Below, in pieces: positions 14,378 through 22,309 of a stretch of 25,305 nucleotides of DNA. Under the pieces are notes generated by a model, which saw nothing but the letters and a program-made list of their open reading frames with translations, was not told where the DNA came from and did not search any database. The stretch is from JBEHYA01 sp048498415 (GTDB lineage: Bacteria > Pseudomonadota > Alphaproteobacteria > UBA9219 > RGZA01): assembly GCA_048498415.1 (NCBI GenBank), contig JBEHYA010000021.1, positions 1-25,305 on the forward strand. The letters are read 5' to 3'. The position numbers and the translations under genes were made by a program. Positions within the stretch are counted from its first letter, which is position 1; each line of letters begins with the position of its first letter.

Positions 14378-16779
14378 AACTCCTTCTTGTCAGCGATGCC
14401 TGGGCGCCGCAGACCAATGGCGTAGTGCGCACCTTGGAAGAGACCACGCGCCAGCTGATGGCGCTTGGCCACATGGTGCGCGTGGTGGGGCCGGAAGCCA
14501 CGCTGTTCAGTTTCGCCGCGCCCACCTACCCGGAAATCCGTCTGGAATTTTTCGCACAAGGCCGCCTGCAAGCCATTCTCGATGATTTTAACCCGGATTA
14601 CATCCATATCGCGACCGAAGGCCCGCTGGGTTTAGCGATGCGCCGCCTGTGCCTCACGCAGCGCCGCCCGTTTTCAACCGCTTATCACACGTGTTTCCCG
14701 GAATATATCGAGAAGCGCCTGCCCGATTTTTTAAGCGCGCTGGGGCCCAGCGTGCGTTTGCTGGTCTACCAATATATCAAGCTGTTCCACGCGCCATCGG
14801 GCGCGGTGATGGTGGCCACGCCTTCCATTGAAGCGCTACTCCGCCAGCGCCGGGTAAAACGCATCCGCCGCTGGTCGCGCGGCGTCGATACCACGCTGTT
14901 TTACCCCCGCGATAAAGACATTTTCAAAGATCTGCCGCGCCCGGTCTTCTTATATGTTGGCCGCATTGCCGTTGAAAAAAACCTTGAAGCGTTTTTGAAG
15001 GCCGATTTGCCGGGCAGCAAGGTGTTGATTGGCGACGGGCCGCATGAAGCGGAATTCCGCCAGCATTTCCCCACCGCGCATTTTCTGGGTAAGAAAAAGG
15101 GCGAAGAACTGGCCAAACACTACGCCGCCGCCGATGTTTTCGTGTTCCCCTCTAAAACCGATACCTTCGGTTTGGTGCTCCTCGAAGCCCTTGCATCCGG
15201 CCTCGCGATTGCCGCATACCCCGTGCAAGGCCCCACCGATGTGTTTGCCGACCGCAAGGCCAGCCAGCCTTATGTGGTGCTGGAGGATGATCTGGAATCC
15301 GCCTGCCGCAAGGCGGCTGAGCTGCGTTTTGATCCCATGGATGCGCATAACTATGTGGCTTCCACCTACTCATGGGAAAACTGCACGCAGCAGTTCCTCT
15401 CCAATTTGCAGGCCGCTACGCCGTTCGCCATGCGCCGCGTCAGCCGCTTCCGCTGGACGCTGAACCTGCTGGATGTATGGTGGCGGCGTCTCCGCACCCT
15501 GCCGAAATTTTTTCCTGCCGTGTACCGCGCGCTCACCACCTTTGCCACGCCCTTCCTTCCCGCTTATTTGGATTGGCGCGTGGGCAAGGGCAAGGAAGAT
15601 GCGGTGCGCCTGCCCGAACGCTTTGGTAAAACAAATGTGCCGCGGCCTTCCGGCAAGCTGGTGTGGTGCCATGCAGCCAGCGTCGGTGAATCCCTCTCCG
15701 CGCTGCCGCTCATCGATAAACTGCGCGCGCTGCCGCAGGCGCCAAACGTGCTCATTACATCGGGCACGCGCATGGCGGCGGAGATTCTAGCCAAACGCCT
15801 GCCGCAAGGCGTCATCCACCAATACGCGCCCATTGATACCGTGCGGGCGCAGACGCGCTTTATGCGCCATTGGCGGCCCGATTTAGCTTTAGTCATCGAA
15901 TCCGAACTCTGGCCCAACATGATCGGGCGCATCCGCCGCTTCGGCGTGCCGGCCGCGATGGTCAATGCGCGGATGAGCAAATCATCCGCCGATACATGGT
16001 CGCGCTGGGCGGGCCTGTGGATCGCGCGCATGCTGGGCGTTTTCGATATGGTCATCGCGCAAAGCGCGGAAGATGCCGAACGCTTCCGCATGCTTGGCGC
16101 CTATAACGCGCGGAGCGAAGGCAATTTAAAAGCCGCCGCCCCGCCGCCGCCCGTGAACGAGGCTGATCTGCAAAAACTCCGCGCCGCGATTGCGGGCCGC
16201 CCGGTCTGGCTGATGGCCTCCACCCATCCCGGCGAAGACGAAATCGCCATTCAGGCGCACCGGCTGGTTGCGGAAAAAATTCCGGGTCTTCTTACGATTA
16301 TCGCGCCGCGCCACCCCGGCCGCAGCGCGGATATTCAAAATTTATGCGCCAATAACCAGCTGCCTGCCACCCGCCGCTCCAAGGGCGAGCTGCCGGAAGC
16401 CGATACCGCCATTTATATCGCCGATACCTCGGGCGAAATGGGCACGCTGTATAGCGCCGTGGGTATCACCTGCATGTGCGGCAGTTTCCTTGATCTGGGC
16501 GGCCATAACCCACTCGAGCCCGCGCATTTCGGCAACGCCATCCTGTTTGGCCCCGATATGCGGAACGCCCGCGAGATGGCGGATGGCCTGCTGGCCGGCA
16601 ACGCCGCGATTGCCCTTACAAACGGCGCTGCGCTGGGCCCGGCGCTGGCCGAATTATTTTCCCATACGGAAAAGGCAGCCGCACTGGCCCAAAACGCCAA
16701 AAATTTTGCCGCCGCCCAAAAACATATTCTTGACCGCGTGATGCTGGCGCTTCACCCTCTATTGCAACGCGCCCTCTAA
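14374..16779 (+). CDS. waaA: GT4 glycosyltransferase fused to Kdo transferase (WaaA/KdtA)
   Basis: This is a single 801-aa frame with two complete enzymes. Residues ~1-350 are a GT4 glycosyltransferase: SDAWAPQTNGVVRTL start, YVGRIAVEKN (~194-203), LIGDGP, and the nucleotide-sugar motif PSKTDTFGLVLLEALASG (Asp263, Glu271). It resembles the Agt/SqdX/MgtA-like group that glycosylates diacylglycerol. Residues ~378-801 are a full Kdo transferase: FFPAVYRALTTFATPFLPAYL membrane-type start, GKGKEDAVRLPERFG, HAASVGES (Glu439, the expected general base), ESELWPN (Glu509/Glu511), LMASTHPGEDE, and CGSFLDLGGHNPLEP. WaaA adds Kdo to lipid IVA at the inner membrane. WaaA alone is usually ~425 aa and GT4 ~350-400, so neither half is cut short. 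There is no Met near the junction, though a GTG near residue 383 could permit separate initiation. It overlaps the phosphoesterase gene by four bases and precedes lpxK. Confidence 0.93.
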   Translation: MKLLLVSDAWAPQTNGVVRTLEETTRQLMALGHMVRVVGPEATLFSFAAPTYPEIRLEFFAQGRLQAILDDFNPDYIHIATEGPLGLAMRRLCLTQRRPFSTAYHTCFPEYIEKRLPDFLSALGPSVRLLVYQYIKLFHAPSGAVMVATPSIEALLRQRRVKRIRRWSRGVDTTLFYPRDKDIFKDLPRPVFLYVGRIAVEKNLEAFLKADLPGSKVLIGDGPHEAEFRQHFPTAHFLGKKKGEELAKHYAAADVFVFPSKTDTFGLVLLEALASGLAIAAYPVQGPTDVFADRKASQPYVVLEDDLESACRKAAELRFDPMDAHNYVASTYSWENCTQQFLSNLQAATPFAMRRVSRFRWTLNLLDVWWRRLRTLPKFFPAVYRALTTFATPFLPAYLDWRVGKGKEDAVRLPERFGKTNVPRPSGKLVWCHAASVGESLSALPLIDKLRALPQAPNVLITSGTRMAAEILAKRLPQGVIHQYAPIDTVRAQTRFMRHWRPDLALVIESELWPNMIGRIRRFGVPAAMVNARMSKSSADTWSRWAGLWIARMLGVFDMVIAQSAEDAERFRMLGAYNARSEGNLKAAAPPPPVNEADLQKLRAAIAGRPVWLMASTHPGEDEIAIQAHRLVAEKIPGLLTIIAPRHPGRSADIQNLCANNQLPATRRSKGELPEADTAIYIADTSGEMGTLYSAVGITCMCGSFLDLGGHNPLEPAHFGNAILFGPDMRNAREMADGLLAGNAAIALTNGAALGPALAELFSHTEKAAALAQNAKNFAAAQKHILDRVMLALHPLLQRAL

Positions 16780-16797
16780 TAATTCATTTTCCCGGTC

Positions 16798-17751
16798 ATG
16801 TTTTTTCACGCGCCTTCTTTCTGGTACCAGCCTGTCTCCCCCCGCGCCGCGGCATTAAAACCGTTGGCCGCGCTGTATCAATGGCTCGCCCGCCTGCGCT
16901 GGCGCTTTGTGCAGCCTGCGCGCCTTAATATCCCCGTGATCTGCGTGGGCAATGTGGTTGTGGGCGGCGCGGGGAAAACCCCCGTGGTGCAGGATTTAGC
17001 CGCACGGCTGCCCGGCTGCCATATTGTCAGCCGCGGCTATGGCGGCACTGAAAAAGGCCCGCTGAAAGTCGATTTTTTGAAAAACACGGCTGCGGAAGTT
17101 GGCGACGAGCCGCTGATGCTGGCGGAAAAAAATTTCGTCTGGGTCGGCAAGAACCGCGCGGCCGCCGCGCAGGCCGCCGCGAATGCTGGCGCCACGCTCA
17201 TTCTTATGGATGACGGCCTGCAAAACCACAGCCTTATCAAAACGCGTTCGTTTCTGGTGATCGATGGCGGCAAACAGCTGGGGAATGGCCTCACCCTCCC
17301 CGCCGGCCCGCTTCGTGAATCAATCGACGAAGCCTTGGCGAAAACCGCCGCCATCATCTGGCTGGGCGAGCCCACGATGCTGATGCAGGAGCTTGGCTCC
17401 AAAAAACCGGTGCTGCGCGCCACATCCGAAACCTTCTGCCGCACGCACAACTTAGCGGGCCAAAAAGTTTTTGCGTTCTCCGGTATCGCACATCCCGAGA
17501 AATTCTTTGAAAGCCTGAAAACACTGGGCGCGGAAGTGGTCGCCACGCAAAAATACGCCGACCATTATTTGTGGCATTCCCAGGAAATCGCCGCGCTGCT
17601 CGAAGAAGCCGCAAGCCACGGCGCCATTCCGGTTACCACCGCCAAAGACGCCGCGCGCATCAACGCCGCCCTGAAAACCAAAATCGCGGTGTGCGATGTG
17701 CGCCTGAAATGGGCCGATGAAGCGGCGCTACAGAAATTTTTGAAGATTTAG
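16798..17751 (+). CDS. lpxK: Tetraacyldisaccharide 4'-kinase LpxK
   Basis: LpxK phosphorylates the 4' position of the lipid A disaccharide at the inner membrane, giving lipid IVA, the acceptor of WaaA. The 317-aa product starts with the family FWYQPVSPRAAALKPLAALY region (amphipathic/hydrophobic), then a Walker A loop GNVVVGGAGKTP (~51-62), SRGYGG (~79-83), GDEPLML, and DDGLQNH (Asp138-Asp139), which carries the catalytic acid. The C-terminal half has FSGIAHPEKFF and ITTAKD-like VTTAKDAARI. It follows the GT4-WaaA gene by 18 bases and is the last gene of the operon. The reaction order LpxK then WaaA fits the adjacency. A repeat element directly follows the stop, between it and the convergent dapA. 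Confidence 0.96.
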   Translation: MFFHAPSFWYQPVSPRAAALKPLAALYQWLARLRWRFVQPARLNIPVICVGNVVVGGAGKTPVVQDLAARLPGCHIVSRGYGGTEKGPLKVDFLKNTAAEVGDEPLMLAEKNFVWVGKNRAAAAQAAANAGATLILMDDGLQNHSLIKTRSFLVIDGGKQLGNGLTLPAGPLRESIDEALAKTAAIIWLGEPTMLMQELGSKKPVLRATSETFCRTHNLAGQKVFAFSGIAHPEKFFESLKTLGAEVVATQKYADHYLWHSQEIAALLEEAASHGAIPVTTAKDAARINAALKTKIAVCDVRLKWADEAALQKFLKI

Positions 17752-17761
17752 AAAAATATGT

Positions 17762-17832
17762 ACGTACCGGCGAAAGCCGGTACCCAGTTTGGTTTTGGAT
17801 AGAAAACTGGATTCCGGCTTTCGCCGGAATGT
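17762..17832. repeat. Paired-arm inverted repeat between convergent lpxK and dapA
   Basis: Two 29-base arms (17762-17790, 17804-17832) face each other. Left hairpin: GTACCGGC/GCCGGTAC with GAAA loop; right hairpin: ATTCCGGC/GCCGGAAT with TTTC loop. Both are flanked by CCAGTTT/AAACTGG, which pair between arms. The four differences between arms form two compensating pairs, so each arm still folds perfectly. It lies between two convergent stop codons and may stop transcription both ways. Confidence 0.9.
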
Positions 17833-17842
17833 CCGTGTGGTG

Positions 17843-18751
17843 TTAAGCCCGCTTCGCTTGGCGTCCATCGCCCAGCAAACCCAGCCCACGCATCGCGCTT
17901 TCCATCGCTTGGCGCGTGGCGGCGTTCTGGCAAGGCACCATCGGCAGGCGCATTTCTTCGCTGCCGATGCCAAGCAGGCTTAAGCCATACTTCACCGGCG
18001 ACGGGCTGGTTTCCATGAAGAGGGCCACATTGAGTGCGTTCAGCGCATCGCGGCGTGCGGCGAAGGTTTGCATATCGCCCTTATCCCATGCGTTAAACAT
18101 TTCCGCGCAGATACGCGGCGCCACATTGCTGGCAACCGAAATGCAGCCATGCCCGCCCTGGCCCAGAAACGCGCCGGCGGAACCATCATCGCCGCTGAGT
18201 TGAATAAAATCCGCCCCGCAATCGGCGCGGGTGCGCAGGGCGCGGGTTAAATCGCCCGTGGCATCCTTCACGCCAATCACGCGCGGAAGCGCAGCGATTT
18301 TTTGCATTGTGGCGGGAAGAATATCCACGACACACCGGCCCGGGATGTTATAAACGATGATTGGAATGTGAGTCGCATCATGAACCGCCTTGAAATGTTG
18401 ATACAGCCCTTCCTGCACCGGCTTGTTGTAATAGGGGCTCACGATCAGCGCCGCATCGGCGCCCAGCTTCTGGGCAGCCTGCGTGCGGTGAATGGTGTGC
18501 GCGGTGGAATTGGAGCCCGTGCCCATGATGATGGGAATGCGCTTATTGGCAACGTTAATGGCAATCTGCAGCAGCCGGTCTTGTTCGGCCTCCGTCAATG
18601 TGGGCGATTCACCCGTGGTGCCGCACACCACAACGCCGTGAATGCCTTCTTCAATCTGCCAGGCCACCAGCTTTTCAAACGCCTTCTCGTCCACGGTCCC
18701 ATTGACAAAGGGCGTGGCAAGAGCGGTGATTGCACCATGAAGTTTCAGCAT
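17843..18751 (-). CDS. dapA: 4-hydroxy-tetrahydrodipicolinate synthase
   Basis: DapA condenses pyruvate with aspartate semialdehyde, the first committed step to diaminopimelate and lysine. The 302-aa product begins MLKLHGAITALATPF and shows VVCGTTGESPTL (Thr45-Thr46), SPYYNKP (Tyr107), VYNIPGR (Tyr134, Arg139) and the Schiff-base lysine in GVKDATGD (Lys162). An in-frame TTG lies four codons upstream at 18763, but the ATG at 18751 is preferred: it has a GGGG ribosome-site core about 10 bases upstream and fits the family start. It diverges from the lytic transglycosylase gene with only 27 bases between the two starts. The pairing is apt, since DAP feeds the peptidoglycan the other enzyme cuts. 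The last ~10 residues (GDGRQAKRA) are an unconserved basic tail. Confidence 0.97.
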   Translation of the reverse strand: MLKLHGAITALATPFVNGTVDEKAFEKLVAWQIEEGIHGVVVCGTTGESPTLTEAEQDRLLQIAINVANKRIPIIMGTGSNSTAHTIHRTQAAQKLGADAALIVSPYYNKPVQEGLYQHFKAVHDATHIPIIVYNIPGRCVVDILPATMQKIAALPRVIGVKDATGDLTRALRTRADCGADFIQLSGDDGSAGAFLGQGGHGCISVASNVAPRICAEMFNAWDKGDMQTFAARRDALNALNVALFMETSPSPVKYGLSLLGIGSEEMRLPMVPCQNAATRQAMESAMRGLGLLGDGRQAKRA

Positions 18752-18778
18752 AAGGCACCCCAAAAAACAAAGCTTCGA

Positions 18779-20737
18779 ATGAAATACGCCGCCATTCTAA
18801 CGCTTGCGCTTGCTTTCTGCCAGAGCCCATTACATGCGCAAACCCTGCTCATGGATAATGATTTAAGCCTGTATCGGCAGGCCTTTCAGGCCCTTGAAAA
18901 CAAACACGGGCAGGAAGCCCTGCAGCTGGCATCCCGCGCCCAGGATCGCACTTTATATGACGTAGTCGTGGGTCTGGCGCTGGCCGCCGATGACAGTACG
19001 GCTGATTTTAACGCCTATGAGAATTACCTCGCCACCCACCCCACCTGGCCAAAATCGCAGCGCAAACCCATCGCCAAAATGGCGGAAAAGACGTTGGCGG
19101 GCGCCAATATTGAACCCGCCCGCGTGATTGCCTTCTTCGCAGAGAACCCGGTGCAGACCGAGCCCGGCCTCAAAGCCTACGCCGCCGCGCTCTATGCCGC
19201 CGGCCAACAGCAGAAGGGCCAGGCCGCCATCCGCGATTTCTGGGCCACGCAGCCGATGGATCTGGATGCGCAGCAGGATTTTTTGGCCAATTTCCAGTCG
19301 CTGATCAGTAATGCGGATATCAACGCCCGCATCGATGAAATGCTGTGGCAGCACCGCTATGAACAGGCCGAACGGTTGATGGATAGCATCTCCCCCGACC
19401 AGCAGGCGCTGGTAAAAGCCCGCATGGCGCTGGCGCGCATGGATGATAAAGCGCCGCGGTTATTGGCCAAAGTGCCGGCAAACCTGCAAAACCAGCCGGG
19501 GCTTTTGTATGAACGCATGCGCTGGCGCCGCAAGAAGGATGATAACGACGGCGCGCTCGCCATGATGCTTCATGCCGGCAAAAACCTTGGCCACGCCGCC
19601 GCCTGGTGGGATGAACGCAATACCCTGATCCGCCAGCTGATGGCGGCCGGCGAATACCAGAACGCCTACAAGCTCGCCGCCCAGCACGGCATGGGTAGCG
19701 ACAAGGGCAGCGACTACATTGAAGCGGAATTTTTGTGCGGCTGGCTGGCGCTACGCCATTTGAATAACGCGCCGCTCGCCGTGCAGCATTTCACCAAACT
19801 GTATAACGGCGCGGATGTGCCCGCTTCCATTTCCCGCGGCGCTTACTGGCTGGCCCGGGCCTTGGAAGCCACAGGGCGCGGCGACAGCGCCAAGGAATGG
19901 TATGCCAAGGCCGCGCAGTACAACATCACCTATTACGGCCAGCTGGCCGCCGCGCAGATTTACCCCGGCATGGATGTGACCACGCCGCAGCTGGGCTACG
20001 ATCCCGTCCAGCGCCAGCAGTTTGAAGCCGACCCCATGGCACGCCTCATCGCGCAACTCGCGCAAGCGGGCTTCCGTTCGGTCGCTGCCGATTTCGCGAT
20101 TATCTGGGCCAATAACATGAATAACGAGCAGGCCTTCCGTTTGCTGTGCGATCTGGGTTTGCGTTTGGGCGCCCCTGATCTTGCGGTCAAAGTTGCCAAA
20201 ATCGCGGCCAAGAAAAAAATTCTGCTGCCTTTGGAAGGCTTCCCCATTCTGCTCGCTGCCCAGGATGCGCAAAGCGTCGCGCTCGTCCATTCCATCGCGC
20301 GGCAGGAAAGCCAGTTTGATGAACGCGCGGTCAGTTCCTCTAACGCGCAAGGGCTTATGCAGCTTTTACCTTCCACCGCCAAGCATGTGGCGGGCAAGAA
20401 CGATATGGACCCGAACAACCTTGATCTGTTCGATCCCGCCACCAACATCAAGCTCGGCACCATTTACATCAACGACCTGCTGCAGCGTTTCGATGGCTCG
20501 CTGCCGCTTGCAATCGCCGGCTATAATGCGGGCCCCGGCCGTGTGCGCCAGTGGCTGGACAAAATGGGCGACCCCCGCGGCGGCCAGGCCGATATGATCG
20601 ACTGGATCGAGACCATCCCCTACACCGAGACCCGCATCTATGTGCAGCGCGTGATGGAGAATTTGCAGATCTACCGCGCCAAATTCTCCGGCGGCACCGC
20701 CCCCCTCACCATCGCCGCGGATTTGCGCACGCCTTAA
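18779..20737 (+). CDS. Soluble lytic murein transglycosylase (Slt70 type)
   Basis: The enzyme cleaves the MurNAc-GlcNAc bond of peptidoglycan in the periplasm, leaving 1,6-anhydro ends. The 652-aa product has a signal peptide (MKYAAILTLALAFCQSPLHA, cut before QTLL), a long helical superhelix (~25-480), and a C-terminal SLT domain (~490-625). The SLT domain shows catalytic Glu510 in SIARQESQFD, AVSSSNAQGLMQLLP, FDPATNIKLGT and IAGYNAGPGRVRQW, all classic marks. Length is close to Slt70 (~645). The frame stays open far upstream across dapA, but the start at 18779 is chosen because the signal peptide begins there; an ATG at 18737 would add a polar tail before it and overlap dapA. No clear ribosome site was seen, so the start is moderately sure. 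A repeat follows the stop. Confidence 0.93.
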   Translation: MKYAAILTLALAFCQSPLHAQTLLMDNDLSLYRQAFQALENKHGQEALQLASRAQDRTLYDVVVGLALAADDSTADFNAYENYLATHPTWPKSQRKPIAKMAEKTLAGANIEPARVIAFFAENPVQTEPGLKAYAAALYAAGQQQKGQAAIRDFWATQPMDLDAQQDFLANFQSLISNADINARIDEMLWQHRYEQAERLMDSISPDQQALVKARMALARMDDKAPRLLAKVPANLQNQPGLLYERMRWRRKKDDNDGALAMMLHAGKNLGHAAAWWDERNTLIRQLMAAGEYQNAYKLAAQHGMGSDKGSDYIEAEFLCGWLALRHLNNAPLAVQHFTKLYNGADVPASISRGAYWLARALEATGRGDSAKEWYAKAAQYNITYYGQLAAAQIYPGMDVTTPQLGYDPVQRQQFEADPMARLIAQLAQAGFRSVAADFAIIWANNMNNEQAFRLLCDLGLRLGAPDLAVKVAKIAAKKKILLPLEGFPILLAAQDAQSVALVHSIARQESQFDERAVSSSNAQGLMQLLPSTAKHVAGKNDMDPNNLDLFDPATNIKLGTIYINDLLQRFDGSLPLAIAGYNAGPGRVRQWLDKMGDPRGGQADMIDWIETIPYTETRIYVQRVMENLQIYRAKFSGGTAPLTIAADLRTP

Positions 20738-20742
20738 TTAAC

Positions 20743-20823
20743 GTATGCCCCGTTGAAAAACGGGGCCCATCGTTAAACAATCAAAATGCGGATAAATGGG
20801 CCCCGGCCTTCGCCGGGGCATAC
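20743..20823. repeat. Paired-arm inverted repeat after the transglycosylase gene
   Basis: Arms at 20743-20770 and 20796-20823 pair at their ends (GTATGCCCC and GGGGCCCAT types). Each arm also folds alone: left GCCCCGTT/AACGGGGC with GAAA loop, right GCCCCGGC/GCCGGGGC with CTTC loop. The inner two base pairs of the stems have changed on both sides together between arms. It starts 5 bases past the transglycosylase stop codon. Confidence 0.88.
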
Positions 20824-20873
20824 ACTTTTCCTCGTTCTCGACCTCTCGGATTTTTTCTGCTAGTCTCTTCCAT

Positions 20874-21218
20874 ATGACCGATGCGCTGTTCTATTCCATT
20901 CTAGCGATCGCCGTGACCGTGGGTCTGGCCGCCGGTGCATTCGTGGCGGGAGCGCTTGTCTGGCTCAAGCGCCTGCGGCAAAATCTTTCCAAAAATGTGG
21001 GCGATGCATTATCGCGGCAGGTCACACACGGCCAGAAGGTGGAAGAAGCGCTGCTGGTGCTCGCCAAGCATAACCGCGAGACGCAGGCCCAACTCGCCAG
21101 TCTCGTGCAGGCCCACGCCCGCACCCGCGCCGATCTCGTGACACTGGCCAAGCAGCTGGAAGCGCAGCGCGACAGCCGCAGCGATACGCCGGCGCCGCAA
21201 ACCCGCATTTTACACTGA
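20874..21218 (+). CDS. Small membrane-anchored coiled-coil protein (114 aa)
   Basis: Function unknown. The start ATG at 20874 gives MTDALFYSILAIAVTVGLAAGAFVAG..., with one N-terminal membrane segment (~5-31) followed by a basic stop (KRLRQ) and a charged heptad-like region (~45-105, rich in L, A, Q, R, E). The tail is polar (RDSRSDTPAPQTRILH). An upstream in-frame extension to 20796 runs through the repeat and is rejected. The layout (short TM, then a cytoplasmic coiled coil) recalls small DNA-recombination or division accessory proteins, but no family is recognised. It is an isolated gene between slt and the LOG gene. Confidence 0.7.
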   Translation: MTDALFYSILAIAVTVGLAAGAFVAGALVWLKRLRQNLSKNVGDALSRQVTHGQKVEEALLVLAKHNRETQAQLASLVQAHARTRADLVTLAKQLEAQRDSRSDTPAPQTRILH

Positions 21219-21384
21219 TTACCGCCATATTTTAGCATTTACGCGGTGTTAAGCATGGCCGGCTTATACTTGATCAGTCATGGCTGTTATGTCCTTCGAC
21301 TTCACTCCCTGCGCCCCACTCAAACGCGCAAACACCAAGCGAAACATCGCAACATACGCACACAACTTCTAACAACGGATTTGC

Positions 21385-22053
21385 ATGCGCAATTTTACGC
21401 CGGATCACATGTCGCCTGAAAACACCCTTTCCGCTTCCGCCCAGTGGAAGCCCACCGAACAGAAAGATCACCGCGCCATCCAGAATGTGTGCGTCTATTG
21501 CGGCTCGTCGGCCCGCGTCGATGAACGCTATAAAAAGCACGCCACCGATCTGGGCCGCATGCTCGCCGATAAAAAGATGGGCGTCGTCTATGGCGGCGGC
21601 CGCGTCGGGTTAATGGGTCTGGTCGCCGATGCCGCGATGGACGCCGGCGGCAAGGTAGTGGGCATTATCCCCGCCCACATCCAATCCAAGGAAATCGAGC
21701 ATCTCGGCCTCAGCGAACTGCATGTGGTCGACAGCATGCACACCCGCAAGGCCATGATGGCCGAGCGGGCGGATGCCTATGTGATTTTGCCCGGCGGCTT
21801 CGGCACGCTGGATGAAGCCTTCGAGATCATCACCTGGAAGCAGTTGCAGCTACACGAAAAGCCGATCATCATTTTCAATGATGGCGGCTTCTGGGATCCG
21901 CTGCTCGTCCTCCTTGACCGCCTGATCACCAGCGGCTTCGCCACCGAAAAACACCGCACGCTCTATTCGGTTGCGAACTCGCTCGACGAGGTTTTCCAGC
22001 TCCTCGCCGCCCCGCAGGTCAAGCCGCCCCCGCCGGAAACCAAGTGGATGTAA
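21385..22053 (+). CDS. LOG family protein, Rossmann-fold nucleotide hydrolase (TIGR00730 type)
   Basis: LOG-family enzymes release bases from nucleoside monophosphates (cytokinin riboside monophosphate phosphoribohydrolase, or general 5'-nucleotide N-glycosidase). The 222-aa product has VCVYCGSSARVD (~35-46), VVYGGGRVGLMG (~67-78), Arg121 and Glu127 in TRKAMMAERAD, and the signature PGGFGTLDE (~136-144). The family fold normally begins near residue 33, so the first ~30 residues are an extra polar extension. The ATG at 21385 has only a weak ribosome site, and the ATG at 21409 is an alternative. The stop codon lies inside a perfect hairpin AAGTGGAT/ATCCACTT (22042-22060), directly followed by the CCCCTCCC hairpin. 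The substrate in this organism is unknown. Confidence 0.93.
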   Translation: MRNFTPDHMSPENTLSASAQWKPTEQKDHRAIQNVCVYCGSSARVDERYKKHATDLGRMLADKKMGVVYGGGRVGLMGLVADAAMDAGGKVVGIIPAHIQSKEIEHLGLSELHVVDSMHTRKAMMAERADAYVILPGGFGTLDEAFEIITWKQLQLHEKPIIIFNDGGFWDPLLVLLDRLITSGFATEKHRTLYSVANSLDEVFQLLAAPQVKPPPPETKWM

Positions 22054-22062
22054 TCCACTTAT

Positions 22063-22257
22063 CCCCTCCCTTCGGGAGGGGACAAAGGGGCGGGCAAAAC
22101 CTCTCCTTTAAACCAGCCAAATCCGCTGCACGAACATTCCGGCGAAAGCCGGAATCCAGTTTCCGTGCCGCAAGCAAACTGGATACCAGCTTTCGCTGGT
22201 ATGTCCGTGCTTAATGGAAAAGCCTTTCCCGCCCCTAACCCCTCCCGAAGGGAGGGG
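22063..22257. repeat. Outer inverted repeat enclosing a second repeat element
   Basis: The left arm at 22063-22094 is a CCCCTCCC/GGGAGGGG hairpin, five other bases, then GGGGCGGG. The right arm at 22228-22257 is CCCGCCCC, three bases, then the CCCCTCCC/GGGAGGGG hairpin. The two arms are reverse complements apart from the short variable bases. Between them lies a complete element of the GGC-GAAA-GCC type (22134-22204), so one element appears to be nested in another. Confidence 0.8.
22134..22204. repeat. Paired-arm inverted repeat (inner element)
   Basis: Two 29-base arms (22134-22162, 22176-22204). Left hairpin: ATTCCGGC/GCCGGAAT, GAAA loop; right hairpin: ATACCAGC/GCTGGTAT, TTTC loop. CCAGTTT/AAACTGG flank them as in the copy at 17762-17832. 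Two base pairs differ between the arm hairpins, each by a compensating double change. It sits between the LOG gene and ccmA. Confidence 0.9.
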
Positions 22258-22309
22258 AATTCGGGCGCGGCTTTTCCAATCGTTATTTGTCTGATAGACA
22301 CATAACGAC

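Noticed and set aside
18302..18778. Upstream extension of the transglycosylase frame (159 codons)
   Set aside because: It runs antisense through dapA, and a clean signal peptide starts at 18779, so the extension is an open-frame artefact of GC-rich DNA.
21280..21372. Possible 30-codon leader peptide before the LOG gene
   Set aside because: It has an ATG and stop but no ribosome site, no attenuator-like hairpins after it, and no meaningful run of a single amino acid.
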